Assembly (NCBI RefSeq): GCF_020805785.1
Contig: NZ_JAJGZV010000012.1
Coordinates: 40,403-104,402 of the forward strand
DNA: 64,000 bases
DNA from: Flavobacterium chungbukense
Lineage (GTDB): Bacteria > Bacteroidota > Bacteroidia > Flavobacteriales > Flavobacteriaceae
Direction: 5' to 3'
Shown here one piece after another: positions 34,965 through 44,641 of the stretch; within the stretch, counting starts at the first letter, position 1; every line of letters starts with the position of its first letter. Below the pieces are notes generated by a model. That model had not been told where the DNA came from. It saw nothing but the letters and a program-made list of their open reading frames with translations, and searched no databases. Position numbers and translations under genes: made by a program.

Positions 34965-36353
34965 ATGTTGGAATCATCAAAATCCATATCGAAAAACGTC
35001 AAGTTACTTGTTCTTTTTCTCTTCATCGGGAATCTAGCATTGGCGCAAAACTTCAAACTTTTGCGTTATGACGAAAATTACGAATTCTTAAAAGACTCTT
35101 CCAGAAACTTTTATGAGAATTTAAAATTTATTCCTTTAAACAAAGAGAAAAATTTTTACCTGTCTTTTGGAGGCGAAGCAAGATATGAATACGTTGATTT
35201 CAACAATGAAGATTGGGGCAGATTAAATATTGGTCACAACAATTTCTTGCTCCAGCGCTATGATCTTCATGCCGATATTCATTTAGGAAAAACTTTTAGA
35301 GTATTTGCTCAATTGAGAAGTGCCTTGCAAGATGGCCGAATTAACGGTCCAAGAGGTATTGATGAAGATCAGCTGAATGTGCAGAATTTATTTTTGGATG
35401 TAAATGTCTGGCAGCAAAAAGAAAAAAAAATAACTGTTCGCGCTGGAAGACAAGAATTAGATTATGGTTCTGGAAGACTGATTTCTGTGCGGGAAGGTCC
35501 GAATGCGAGATTGTATTTTACAGGAGGAAAAGTAATGTATTCTTCTGCAAGAGTTTCGGTTGATGCCTTTGCCATGATGGCAGACACAGTTTATAAAGGC
35601 GTTTTTGATAATAAAATGTCAAAACAATTGAATCTATGGGGAGCGTATTCTAAAATAATTTTTCCGAAAGCTGGAAATCTTGATCTCTATTATCTCGGAA
35701 TAAGAAGAGATGAATCGCTTTTTGAAGAAGGAATTGCGCCAGAAAGAAGACATACAATTGGTACAAGACTTTGGAAATATGGCGGAGGTTTTATTTACAA
35801 CTTAGAAGCGGCTTATCAATTTGGAACTTTCGGATCAGGAAAAATTAACGCTTGGACAGGATCTATTGACATTGGATATTCTTTTGAAAACATAAAATTC
35901 AAGCCAACGATAAATCTTCGAAATGATTATATCTCAGGAGATAAAAATCAAGGCAACGGAAATCTTCAAACGTTCAATCCGTTGTATCCAAAAGGAGGAT
36001 ATTTTGGTTTCAGTCCGCAAGTTGGTCCGGTAAACCTTATCGATATTCATCCGTATGCGACGATGGATTTACTTTCGAACTTAAAGATGCAGGTCGATGT
36101 GGTTTTAAACTGGAGATATTCAACTCAAGACGGAGTTTATAGACCAAGCGGAATGCTGAACCTTCGCGGAAGCGCTTCTGACGAAAAATACATTGGAACA
36201 GCTTATTTAGCCAACTTTACGTATAGCGTAAACAAATATATTTCGGTTGTTAGCGGTATACAGTACTTTAAAACAGGTGCTTTTATCAATGACATAATTC
36301 CGAACTCTAAAGACGGTGTTTTCTTTAACGCCCGATTGGGATTCAAATTTTAA
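34965..36353 (+). CDS. alginate-export-family outer-membrane porin
   Basis: The 462-residue protein has an N-terminal signal peptide (cleavage near LALAQ, residue 28) and a barrel with LSFGGEARYEYVDFN, LQRYDLHADIHLGKTFRVFAQLRSA (shortened: LQRYDLHADIHLG) and RAGRQELDYGSGRLISVREGPN, the signature of the alginate_exp family, ending in Phe. Such channels pass anionic or aromatic compounds. Being behind the YcaC-like gene in the same direction, it may import or release the substrate of this pathway. Confidence 0.85.
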   Translation: MLESSKSISKNVKLLVLFLFIGNLALAQNFKLLRYDENYEFLKDSSRNFYENLKFIPLNKEKNFYLSFGGEARYEYVDFNNEDWGRLNIGHNNFLLQRYDLHADIHLGKTFRVFAQLRSALQDGRINGPRGIDEDQLNVQNLFLDVNVWQQKEKKITVRAGRQELDYGSGRLISVREGPNARLYFTGGKVMYSSARVSVDAFAMMADTVYKGVFDNKMSKQLNLWGAYSKIIFPKAGNLDLYYLGIRRDESLFEEGIAPERRHTIGTRLWKYGGGFIYNLEAAYQFGTFGSGKINAWTGSIDIGYSFENIKFKPTINLRNDYISGDKNQGNGNLQTFNPLYPKGGYFGFSPQVGPVNLIDIHPYATMDLLSNLKMQVDVVLNWRYSTQDGVYRPSGMLNLRGSASDEKYIGTAYLANFTYSVNKYISVVSGIQYFKTGAFINDIIPNSKDGVFFNARLGFKF

Positions 36354-36370
36354 AACTAAACAATTAATTT

Positions 36371-36475
36371 TTTAAACACATAGAAACATAGTTTTTTCTC
36401 TACTTAGAAAAAGCAGATAAGAACATTAACAATTGTTAATTATCAATTTAAAAAACATGTCTCTATGTGTTTAAA
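36371..36475. repeat. TTTAAACACATAG palindromic repeat, copy D (short)
   Basis: A 105-bp copy that keeps the terminal inverted repeats (TTTAAACACATAGAAACATAG and CATGTCTCTATGTGTTTAAA) but has a different, shorter centre containing AACAATTGTTAATT. It fills the gap between the porin and the next operon. Confidence 0.85.
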
Positions 36476-36501
36476 TATTTCTCACCACAAAAAACTTTAC
36501 A

Positions 36502-37218
36502 ATGAAAACAAACACTTCAACATACAGATTTAGATATTCGTATCTGATTCTCTTAATCATAACCTTTAATGCATTTGCACAAACTGCTTCAATCGGTTCT
36601 ACAGTTACTTGGGGAAAAGTAGACGGAATTGCCATCAACGGATTGGTTCAAGGACCATCTGCCGCAGAAGCAGATTTACAAGTTGCCTGTGTTTTCGAAT
36701 ATACGGAAGGCGATATTTTCAACCCTCCTGCTCTTCCTGCAAACCTCAACGGAATGGTACATTTAGACGATGCTTTAAAAGGTATTATTACAGAATTAAG
36801 AAAAAGCGGAAAATTTACAGGTCATTCGCTTGAAACCTTATTGATTACACCTTCAAAAGGAACTTTAGCATCCAAACAATTATTATTAATCGGATTAGGA
36901 GATCGAAATAAATTCAACCCAGATTTAATGATTAGCGTTGGAAGTACTGCAATGCGCGAAGCCTTACGTTTAGGCGTTTCCAATTACTCTTTTGCAAGTG
37001 ATATTAAAGATGCTGGAATCGATTCTCCAACAGCTTTGGTTGCTGAAAATGTCGTTTTAGGTTCGTTTGAAGCCTATAGAACGCAAACCTATTTAAAGGA
37101 AAAAAAATTAGCCAGCTATAAACCTTTAACAAAAGTGATACTGCTTGCAGGACCTGCATTTTACAATGTTGCAGGAGAAGGAATTAAAGAAGCCATAGCA
37201 AAATTGAACTCTAAATAA
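36502..37218 (+). CDS. secreted protein with only the N-terminal domain of M17 leucyl aminopeptidase
   Basis: The 238-residue protein has a signal peptide (NAFAQTA) and then the macro-like alpha/beta N-terminal domain of peptidase family M17 (LNGMVHLDDALKGIITELRKSGKF, shortened: MVHLDDALKGIITELRK; LLLIGLGDRNKF; AMREALRLG). The catalytic metal-binding domain is absent: no NTDAEGR-type motif is present. A role in ligand or nucleotide binding rather than proteolysis is likely. It is the first gene of a tight operon with the amidohydrolase 4 nt downstream. Confidence 0.78.
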   Translation: MKTNTSTYRFRYSYLILLIITFNAFAQTASIGSTVTWGKVDGIAINGLVQGPSAAEADLQVACVFEYTEGDIFNPPALPANLNGMVHLDDALKGIITELRKSGKFTGHSLETLLITPSKGTLASKQLLLIGLGDRNKFNPDLMISVGSTAMREALRLGVSNYSFASDIKDAGIDSPTALVAENVVLGSFEAYRTQTYLKEKKLASYKPLTKVILLAGPAFYNVAGEGIKEAIAKLNSK

Positions 37219-37222
37219 CGAA

Positions 37223-39112
37223 ATGATGAAAGCAGATTTAATTTTATTCAACGGAAAAATTCATAGTTTCAATGCTGAAACTCCTAATATTACTGCGGTT
37301 GCCATAAAAGACGGAAAATTTATTGCAGTTGGAAATGATAGCGATATTATGAGTTTTGCTTATGAGGAAACCAAAATAATCGACCTTCAGAACAAAAGAG
37401 TTGTTCCTGGAATTAACGATTCTCACATTCACCTGATTCGCGGTGGATTAAATTACAATTTAGAATTACGTTGGGATGGCGTGCCTTCTTTGGCTGATGC
37501 GCTTCGAATGCTGAAAGAGCAAGTAGATCGTACACCAAATCCGCAATGGGTTCGTGTGGTTGGCGGCTGGTCTGAGTTTCAATTTGCTGAACGCAGAATG
37601 CCCACTTTAGAAGAAATCAATGCTATTGCGCCTGATACTCCAGTGTTTATTTTGCATTTATATGACAGAGCAATCATGAACAGAGCGGCTTTAAGAGCAG
37701 TTGGTTACAACAAAAATACGCCTGCTCCTCCAGGTGGCCAAATTGAACGAGATTCAAACGGCGAACCAACCGGACTTATTATTGCTACTCCAAATGCAAT
37801 GATTTTGTATTCGACTTTGGCTAAAGGTCCGACGCTTTCTTATGAGCATCAAATCAATTCGACACGTCATTTTATGAAAGAATTGAACCGTTTCGGAATA
37901 ACGAGTGTTATTGATGCTGGCGGTGGATTTCAGAATTTTCCAGATGATTATAAAGTCGTAAATGAATTGAATGAAAAGAAACAATTAACGGTAAGAATTG
38001 CTTACAATCTTTTTACACAAAAACCAAAACACGAATTTGAAGATTTTAACGATTGGATTGATACCGTAAAATTATATCAGGGAGACGATATGTACCGTCA
38101 TAACGGAGCTGGAGAAATGCTGGTTTTTTCTGCCGCCGATTTTGAAGATTTCTTGCAACCAAGACCAGATCTTCCAGAAAACATGGAAGCAGAACTAGAA
38201 AAAGTAGTTCGCCTGTTGGTAGAAAACCGCTGGCCGTTTAGACTTCATGCCACTTACAACGAAAGCATTACACGATTTTTAAATGTTTTTGAAAAAATCA
38301 ATCAAGACGTTCCTTTCAATGGTCTTCCGTGGATATTCGATCACGCTGAAACGATTGATGAAAGAAACATCGAACGTGTAAAAGCTTTAGGCGGCGGAAT
38401 TGCTGTACAAAGCAGAATGGCGTATCAAGGAGAATATTTCACCGATCGTTACGGAGCAAAAGCTGCTGAAAACACACCGCCAATTAAAAAAATGCTGGAA
38501 ATGGAAGTTCCTGTTGGCGCGGGTTCAGATGCTACACGCGTGAGCAGTTACAATCCGTGGGTTTCGATGTATTGGATGACAGTTGGAAAAACAGTTGGAG
38601 GTTTACAATTATACACTGAAACGAGATTGAACAGACAAACTGCTTTAGAGTTGTACACTCGAGGAAGCGCTTGGTTTTCGCAGGAACAAAATAAAAAAGG
38701 AGATATTAAAGTGGGAATGTTTGCCGATTTAGTCGTTTTAGATCGCGATTATTTTACTATTGATGATGAAGACATTAAAAAAATAGAAGCTGATTTAACG
38801 ATTGTTGATGGAAAAATTGTCTATGCCAATGGAGATTTTTCTTCTTTTTCGCCGCCTCATATTCCGATTTTGCCGGACTGGTCGCCAACAAATATTTACA
38901 ACGGTTATCCAGTAAGAAGCAGTTTGCAGAGTGCGATTGAAAAAAATACAAAAGCAGATGCCAAACCAAAACTGACTTCGCAGATTCACAGTTGTAGCGG
39001 AAGTTGTGATGTTCATGCTCACAGTCACGATATTGCTAGAATGAGTAATGTTCCTGTCAATAATTATAATGCATTCTGGGGCGCTTTGGGCTGTTCTTGT
39101 TTTGCCTTTTAA
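37223..39112 (+). CDS. YtcJ-type amidohydrolase with Cys/His-rich C-terminus
   Basis: The 629-residue protein is an amidohydrolase_3 (YtcJ-like) enzyme: beta sandwich start ADLILFNGKIHSF, metal site NDSHIHLIRGG, carboxyl motif regions FRLHATYNE, IFDHAETID and the final metal Asp in GAGSDATRVS. The last 50 residues form an unusual tail with HSCSGSCDVHAHSHD and ending FWGALGCSCFAF, which could bind an additional metal. The protein has no signal peptide. Substrate unknown. It lies between the M17-like secreted protein and DoxX. Confidence 0.88.
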   Translation: MMKADLILFNGKIHSFNAETPNITAVAIKDGKFIAVGNDSDIMSFAYEETKIIDLQNKRVVPGINDSHIHLIRGGLNYNLELRWDGVPSLADALRMLKEQVDRTPNPQWVRVVGGWSEFQFAERRMPTLEEINAIAPDTPVFILHLYDRAIMNRAALRAVGYNKNTPAPPGGQIERDSNGEPTGLIIATPNAMILYSTLAKGPTLSYEHQINSTRHFMKELNRFGITSVIDAGGGFQNFPDDYKVVNELNEKKQLTVRIAYNLFTQKPKHEFEDFNDWIDTVKLYQGDDMYRHNGAGEMLVFSAADFEDFLQPRPDLPENMEAELEKVVRLLVENRWPFRLHATYNESITRFLNVFEKINQDVPFNGLPWIFDHAETIDERNIERVKALGGGIAVQSRMAYQGEYFTDRYGAKAAENTPPIKKMLEMEVPVGAGSDATRVSSYNPWVSMYWMTVGKTVGGLQLYTETRLNRQTALELYTRGSAWFSQEQNKKGDIKVGMFADLVVLDRDYFTIDDEDIKKIEADLTIVDGKIVYANGDFSSFSPPHIPILPDWSPTNIYNGYPVRSSLQSAIEKNTKADAKPKLTSQIHSCSGSCDVHAHSHDIARMSNVPVNNYNAFWGALGCSCFAF

Positions 39113-39123
39113 ATTTTATAAAA

Positions 39124-39558
39124 ATGATCGAAATTATAAAACAAATATTGAATTCCGATTTAGGAAGTTCTTTTAATAATGGAGCGCTTTTAGTCTTTAG
39201 AATTTTACTTGCTATTGAACTTTTCAGAGTACATGGAATGAAGAAATTCAGAGTTGAAAATGGACAGAAAGAACACGTTCCGAATCCGCTTCATCTGCCT
39301 GAAAAACTAAACGGGTTAGTTGCTACATTTTCTGATACTGTTGTGCCGTTTTTTATCATTCTGGGACTTGGAACACGCCTTGCTGTTCTTCCTACAATTG
39401 GAGTGACAGCTGTAGGATATTTTGTGGTACACAGAAAAGATTCGCTCGAAGTACGCGATGTTCCTTACATGTACACTTTATCGCTTTTACTGCTTCTCGC
39501 ACTTGGTGCCGGAACTTATTCACTTGATGCTTATTTATTAACGCTTATAAACAATTAA
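39124..39558 (+). CDS. DoxX-family membrane protein
   Basis: The protein of 144 residues has four predicted membrane helices and the DoxX layout (LLVFRILLAIELFRVHGMKKF, shortened: LVFRILLAIELFRVHGM; VPFFIILGLGTRLA). I chose the ATG at 39124 (MIEIIKQ), not the upstream TTG inside the amidohydrolase gene. DoxX proteins are associated with quinone or thiol redox stress in several bacteria. It is the last gene of the operon, followed by repeat copy E. Confidence 0.85.
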   Translation: MIEIIKQILNSDLGSSFNNGALLVFRILLAIELFRVHGMKKFRVENGQKEHVPNPLHLPEKLNGLVATFSDTVVPFFIILGLGTRLAVLPTIGVTAVGYFVVHRKDSLEVRDVPYMYTLSLLLLLALGAGTYSLDAYLLTLINN

Positions 39559-39684
39559 TTTAAACACATAGAAACATAGCTTCGTCAACTTTGACAAAGT
39601 TCTCACAAAGAGCTATGTGTGAGAAACTAGTTTCTTTCGATATCCTTTTTCAAAGTCAAAGAAAATCTATGTCTCTATGTGTTT
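39559..39684 (-). repeat. TTTAAACACATAG palindromic repeat, copy E
   Basis: A 126-bp copy in the orientation of copies B and C, with the left end TTTAAACACATAGAAACATAG, an internal AACTTTGACAAAGTT, AGAAACTAGTTTCT and the right end CTATGTCTCTATGTGTTT. Confidence 0.88.
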
Positions 39685-39721
39685 GATTACTTAAAATATT
39701 ACTCATTAAACCTAATTTAAA

Positions 39722-40195
39722 ATGAAAACTAACATCGGAATTAAACAAGAAAACATCTCAAAAGTAGTAGACGTTTTAATTAAAATTCTTGCAGACGAAT
39801 TTGTACTTTATACCAAAACAAAAAGAGCACACTGGAATGTTGAAGGTCCAGATTTCTATAACAAACATCTTTTCTTCGAACAACAATACGATGCTATTGA
39901 CGAAATTGTTGATACTGTTGCAGAAAGAATTCGATCTTTAGGTCATTATACGCCTGCAACTTTAAAAGATTTTTTAGCGGTGACACATCTTACAGAAGAA
40001 TTACAGGAGAAAAATGATGCAAACGGTTTTATAAAAGAATTGCTTTTAGACCATGAAAGTATTGTTATTTATCTGCGCGAAAACATTAACAGTATAGCAA
40101 ACGAACTGCAAGATGCGGGAACAAGTGATTTTATCACGGGATTGGTAGAAACTCATGAAAAAATGGCTTGGATGCTTCGTGCACATTTAAAATAA
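39722..40195 (+). CDS. dps: Dps-family DNA-binding ferritin-like protein
   Basis: The 157-residue protein has the Dps ferroxidase signature KRAHWNVEGPDF (His and Trp) and the acidic DAIDEIVDTVAERIRSLG segment, shortened here to DEIVDTVAERIR. Dps binds iron, removes peroxide and protects DNA in oxidative stress or starvation. It has a separate leader after repeat copy E. The DUF1275 gene starts 5 nt after its stop. Confidence 0.95.
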   Translation: MKTNIGIKQENISKVVDVLIKILADEFVLYTKTKRAHWNVEGPDFYNKHLFFEQQYDAIDEIVDTVAERIRSLGHYTPATLKDFLAVTHLTEELQEKNDANGFIKELLLDHESIVIYLRENINSIANELQDAGTSDFITGLVETHEKMAWMLRAHLK

Positions 40196-40200
40196 AATAT

Positions 40201-40869
40201 ATGGAACTACAACAAAAAAATATCTGGTACGTAACCCTATTGCTTACCATAATAGCAGGATATTGCGATACCGTAACATTTGTCGCAGCCGATTCGATAT
40301 TTTCGGCGCACGTTACGGGAAACTTTATTGTCTTTGCTTATCAAATTATCAAAGGTTCAGATCTGCATGCGTGGATAAAGCTGCTGACTTTTCCAATTTT
40401 TATAATAGCTGTAATTACCGGTGGAAGAATTGCTTTGAAAGCGACCAATCGTTATACCATTTTATTTTGGGAAGGCCTATTATTGGTTTTGAGTGGCATT
40501 GCTTCTTATGTTTTCGGTTATTTAGAAAACTTCTCCGAATGGACCATGTATGCCGTTGCAATGACAACTGTATTTGCAATGGGACTTCAGAATGCTTTTG
40601 GAAAGCTTTACGCGAAAGAGACTCACGGTCCAACAACTATGATGACGGGAAATGTGACACAAGCTTCTCTTGATTTAGGAAACTTATTAAAAAACGGATT
40701 GAAAGACGCAGATGTTCTTTTAAGTTTTAAGAAACAATTAGTTACCATAATCGGATTTCTTGTGGGTTGTTTTCTGGGTGCGGTGGCTGGAAAGTTTTTC
40801 GGATTAGGAACTTTAATTCTCCCTGGAGCGGCAATGATTATTTGTTATTTATACCATCGAGAAAGCTAG
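40201..40869 (+). CDS. DUF1275 (YoaK-like) membrane protein
   Basis: The protein has six predicted membrane helices. The family start IAGYCDTVTFVAADSIFSAHVTGN, shortened to AGYCDTVTF and FSAHVTGNFI, and TMMTGNVTQASLDLG match DUF1275. Function is unknown. I chose ATG 40201 (MELQQKNIWYV, 222 residues), because a TTG start further upstream would lie inside dps. It is in one operon with dps. Confidence 0.88.
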   Translation: MELQQKNIWYVTLLLTIIAGYCDTVTFVAADSIFSAHVTGNFIVFAYQIIKGSDLHAWIKLLTFPIFIIAVITGGRIALKATNRYTILFWEGLLLVLSGIASYVFGYLENFSEWTMYAVAMTTVFAMGLQNAFGKLYAKETHGPTTMMTGNVTQASLDLGNLLKNGLKDADVLLSFKKQLVTIIGFLVGCFLGAVAGKFFGLGTLILPGAAMIICYLYHRES

Positions 40870-40921
40870 ACAAACACGGATTTTGGATTGCAGATTTCTG
40901 ATAATATAGTATCTTTAAAAA

Positions 40922-43189
40922 ATGAATTTCATCCCTATTATTTCTGTCAAAAACCACGTACGCGCCTTATTTGCAATGACTTTATTTTTAGTTGTAAATT
41001 ATGGAACTTCGGCGCAATCCAAAGAAAACCCTGATGTCTTAAAAAATAAAATTGCTAAAGCTGAAAGCGATCCTAAAAAGGTCGAATTACTTTTGGCTTT
41101 AAGCGATTATTATCTGACAAAAACTGGAGAAGATAAATCTGATCTTGATAACGCAGATCGTATAAATACACAAGCAAGCTTATTAAGCGACCGATTAAAA
41201 TATAAACTCGGAAAAGGAAAATCAATTCTTTTAGGAGCACAGATTTATAGAGAAAAAGGCGATTCAGAAAATGCTTTAGAAAAAACAAAAAACGCGATCG
41301 TATATTCTAAAAAAAATAATCTAACAGAATTACAAGCAAGCGGTTACGCTGAATTATCCATTTATGATGCAGAACTGGAACAGAAAGCGAAGTATAAACA
41401 AATGGCAATTCTGCTTTATAAAAAAGCTGGCGCCAAAGAACAACAAGCCACTGTTCTAAAAGATCTTGGTGAACTATACAGCAGCAATGAACAACCTGAT
41501 AAAGCTGAACCTTTTTTAAAAGAATCTCTTGAAATTTATAAAGCAATAAAATTTAAAAGTTTGCAAGGGCTTTATAATATTCTTTCTGAAGTCTACACAC
41601 AAAAGGGCAATTTTTCAGAAGCCTTAAAATGCGGGCTTCTTGCAGAAAAAATCGCTTTGGAACTCCATGATAATACTTTGCAGTTAAGTTCTATTTACAA
41701 TCATGTTGCACTGGTTTACTATTACTTACGCCAGAATGAAAAAACCGAAGAATATTGGAATAAAGCATTAAAAATTGCCAAAGATTATGATGATGCAGAA
41801 TACATAAGAACCATTGCTGATAATCTTAGCTCCTTATATATTCGTCAGAAGAAAGAAAACGAAGCTCTAAAACTTATAAAAGAAATGCAGGACAATTATC
41901 CTACTTCAAATATGGAGAGAATAATGACCGAGAATTATCTTTTATTTAATATCTATAGAATACAAAAAAACAATGCCAAAGCAACTTTCTATTATAAAAA
42001 AATGGTTGCTCATTATGGTGAAAATGCGGACAGAAACGGAAACACTTTTGCTGTTTTAAGAAGTTTTGCTTCCTACCATTATCAAGTTAAAAACTTTACC
42101 GCATTTTACCCGATAATTAAAAAATTAGATTCGGTTTCTGCGGCAATCGGAAATAACAATATAAGATCTGAAAGTCACCTGATTTGGTTTAAAGCCGATT
42201 CATCTCGGGGCGATTATATCAGTGCGATAAACCATTATCAGCTGTACAAAAGTCTTTCTGATTCGGTTTTTAAAGGAGAAAAAAGCAAACAGATCAACAG
42301 TCTTCAAATCGAATTTGAAAGCGAGAAAAAAGATAAAAACATCAATTTGCTTCAAGAACAGGCAAAAGTACAGCAAATTCAAATTCAGAAAGATACGGTT
42401 GTAAAATATGTTTTTATTGGAAGTGTAATTGTATTGATACTTTTTCTTGGACTTCTGTACAACAGTTTTAGATTAAAAAAGAAAAAGAACGAAGAACTAG
42501 AAATACAGCGTCAGCAGATAAATGAACAAAATGAATTGAACAAAAAAATGCTTATTGAAAAAGAATGGCTTTTAAAAGAAATTCATCATCGTGTTAAAAA
42601 TAATCTTCAAATTGTTATCAGTTTATTAAATACACAATCGGCTTATTTGGATAACGAAGATGCTTTAATGGCAATTCAAAACAGCCAGCACAGAATGCAT
42701 GCCATGTCACTGATTCATCAGAAATTGTATCAATCTGATAATCTGGCCAATATTGATATGTCCTGGTACGTTTATGAATTAATCAATTACATGAAAGAAT
42801 GTTTTGATACCGATCGAAATATCAATTTTGTTTTAGAAGTCGAAAAAACGTATCTTGATGTTGCACAAGCGGTTCCACTTGGATTAATTATAAATGAAGC
42901 GATAAATAACGCAATCAAATATGCTTTTCCTGAAAACCGAAAAGGAGAAGTTATCATCGTTCTTAAAAATATTGGAGAAAGCAATTACGAACTGCAAATT
43001 GCAGATAATGGAGTTGGTCTTCCAGAAGATTTCGAAAATACCGAAAGAGATTCTTTAGGTATGAATTTAATGATGGGATTAAGTGATCAAATTGATGGAA
43101 CTTTTGAAATGAAGAACGATAACGGATTGAAAATCACAATTACTTTTACAAGAAACACAGAATTTGAAGTTACTGCAGAGAATTCTTAA
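40922..43189 (+). CDS. TPR-containing HisKA_2-type sensor histidine kinase
   Basis: The 755-residue protein has a signal peptide (NYGTSAQ), TPR-like repeats up to about residue 480, one membrane helix (about 492-512), a coiled coil and a kinase with EIHHRVKNNLQIVISLL (HisKA_2 phosphoacceptor His) and an HATPase domain (INEAINNAIKYAF, DNGVGLPED). Kinases of this class phosphorylate response regulators. The NtrC-type regulator starts 18 nt downstream, giving a paired system. The TPR domain suggests sensing through protein contact. Confidence 0.93.
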   Translation: MNFIPIISVKNHVRALFAMTLFLVVNYGTSAQSKENPDVLKNKIAKAESDPKKVELLLALSDYYLTKTGEDKSDLDNADRINTQASLLSDRLKYKLGKGKSILLGAQIYREKGDSENALEKTKNAIVYSKKNNLTELQASGYAELSIYDAELEQKAKYKQMAILLYKKAGAKEQQATVLKDLGELYSSNEQPDKAEPFLKESLEIYKAIKFKSLQGLYNILSEVYTQKGNFSEALKCGLLAEKIALELHDNTLQLSSIYNHVALVYYYLRQNEKTEEYWNKALKIAKDYDDAEYIRTIADNLSSLYIRQKKENEALKLIKEMQDNYPTSNMERIMTENYLLFNIYRIQKNNAKATFYYKKMVAHYGENADRNGNTFAVLRSFASYHYQVKNFTAFYPIIKKLDSVSAAIGNNNIRSESHLIWFKADSSRGDYISAINHYQLYKSLSDSVFKGEKSKQINSLQIEFESEKKDKNINLLQEQAKVQQIQIQKDTVVKYVFIGSVIVLILFLGLLYNSFRLKKKKNEELEIQRQQINEQNELNKKMLIEKEWLLKEIHHRVKNNLQIVISLLNTQSAYLDNEDALMAIQNSQHRMHAMSLIHQKLYQSDNLANIDMSWYVYELINYMKECFDTDRNINFVLEVEKTYLDVAQAVPLGLIINEAINNAIKYAFPENRKGEVIIVLKNIGESNYELQIADNGVGLPEDFENTERDSLGMNLMMGLSDQIDGTFEMKNDNGLKITITFTRNTEFEVTAENS

Positions 43190-43207
43190 CAGGATATAAA
43201 TCAAAGA

Positions 43208-44569
43208 ATGAAGGAGAAAATTTTAATTGTTGAAGATGAATTTATTGTGGCAAACGATTTAAAAATCATGTTACAAAAAGCAGGATATCAAGTGGTGGGT
43301 ATTGCTTCTTCTGTGGTTCAAGCTCGAAAATTAATAGAAGATAAAAAACCAGAATGGATCTTGCTGGATATTATGTTAAAAGGCGATTTAACTGGAATTG
43401 ATCTAGCTTGGGAATTACGAGAAATGCATCTGCCCTTTTTATATATTTCGGCAAACACCAATCAAAGTACGCTTGAAGCCGTAAAAGCAACACATCCCTA
43501 TGGTTTTATGGTAAAACCTTTTAGGGAAAGAGATCTTATTGTAATGCTCGACATTGCCAAATATAGATTTAATGAAGAAAATGGAAGTTTGGGCGAAGTT
43601 AAAATCGATTCGCAAATTCAGGAAATTGAAGGAATTGTCGGCAATAGTCCGCTTTTGAAAGAGGTAATTGAAAAAATAAAAATTGTCGCCCCAGCTGAAA
43701 CTTCTGTTTTGATTTTGGGTGAAAGCGGAACGGGAAAAGAAAGAGTTGCGCATTCTATACATGATCTTTCGGAACATTCATCCAATCCGATTGTAATTGT
43801 AAATTGTGCTGCTTTACCACAATCTTTAATCGAATCGGAACTTTTTGGTCATGAAAAAGGAGCTTTTACTGGAGCCAATTCAGTACGAATAGGAAAGTTT
43901 GAACAAGCCAATAACGGAACTATTTTCTTAGATGAAATCGGAGAATTACCATTAGATTCTCAAGTAAAATTATTGCGCGTTTTGCAAGAAAAAGAGATTC
44001 AAAGACTTGGAGGCAATAAAACGATTAAAATCAATGTTCGTATTGTAGCCGCAACCAATAGATCTTTAGAAAAAGAAGTTGCAGAAGGACGTTTCAGACT
44101 TGATTTATATTATCGTTTAAATGTCTTTCCGATACAATTGCCAACCTTAAAAGAACGAAAAGAAGATATTGAAGCTTTGGCCAATCATTTTCTAAAGAAA
44201 TATGCCGCAAGCTCAAAAAGAAATGTCAACAGTATTAGTCCAAACGCTTTAGCACAATTAAAAAAATACGATTGGCCAGGAAATATTCGTGAATTAGAAC
44301 ATTTAATAGAAAGAAATGTGCTGCTTGCGAAAACAACTGAAATTGAAAATTTTGATCTTCCGTCAAATACTTCTGCTCCGTTTGAAGTCGCTTCTACAGG
44401 AAAAATGAAATCTATGGAAGAAATGGAAAAAGAACATATTATGAATGCACTGCAGCTTTGTGACGGAAAAGTTTCTGGTCTTGGCGGCGCTGCAGAAATG
44501 CTGAAAATGCAACCACAGACTTTGTATTCAAAAATGAAAAAATTAGGTATAAAACAAGGATATAATTAA
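43208..44569 (+). CDS. NtrC-type sigma-54-dependent response regulator
   Basis: The 453-residue protein has a receiver domain (phosphoacceptor Asp54 in ILLDIML), a sigma-54 AAA+ domain with Walker A GESGTGKE near residue 171, the sigma-54 contact loop GAFTGA near 218, and a C-terminal Fis-type helix-turn-helix (GLGGAAEMLKMQPQTLYSKM). The intact GAFTGA means it should activate sigma-54 promoters. It is paired with the kinase at 40922. It is one of two candidates for the protein that binds the TTACGATATATCGTAA sites. Confidence 0.94.
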   Translation: MKEKILIVEDEFIVANDLKIMLQKAGYQVVGIASSVVQARKLIEDKKPEWILLDIMLKGDLTGIDLAWELREMHLPFLYISANTNQSTLEAVKATHPYGFMVKPFRERDLIVMLDIAKYRFNEENGSLGEVKIDSQIQEIEGIVGNSPLLKEVIEKIKIVAPAETSVLILGESGTGKERVAHSIHDLSEHSSNPIVIVNCAALPQSLIESELFGHEKGAFTGANSVRIGKFEQANNGTIFLDEIGELPLDSQVKLLRVLQEKEIQRLGGNKTIKINVRIVAATNRSLEKEVAEGRFRLDLYYRLNVFPIQLPTLKERKEDIEALANHFLKKYAASSKRNVNSISPNALAQLKKYDWPGNIRELEHLIERNVLLAKTTEIENFDLPSNTSAPFEVASTGKMKSMEEMEKEHIMNALQLCDGKVSGLGGAAEMLKMQPQTLYSKMKKLGIKQGYN

Positions 44570-44641
44570 TCTACATTAAGTAGACTTAACTGTTAGTTTA
44601 ACGAACTTTGTGGTTATAAACCAAGACATAAAAAAATAAAC

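Noticed and set aside
36502..37218. Active leucyl aminopeptidase
   Set aside because: Only the N-terminal domain is present; the metal-binding catalytic domain and its signature are missing, and no displaced catalytic part follows.
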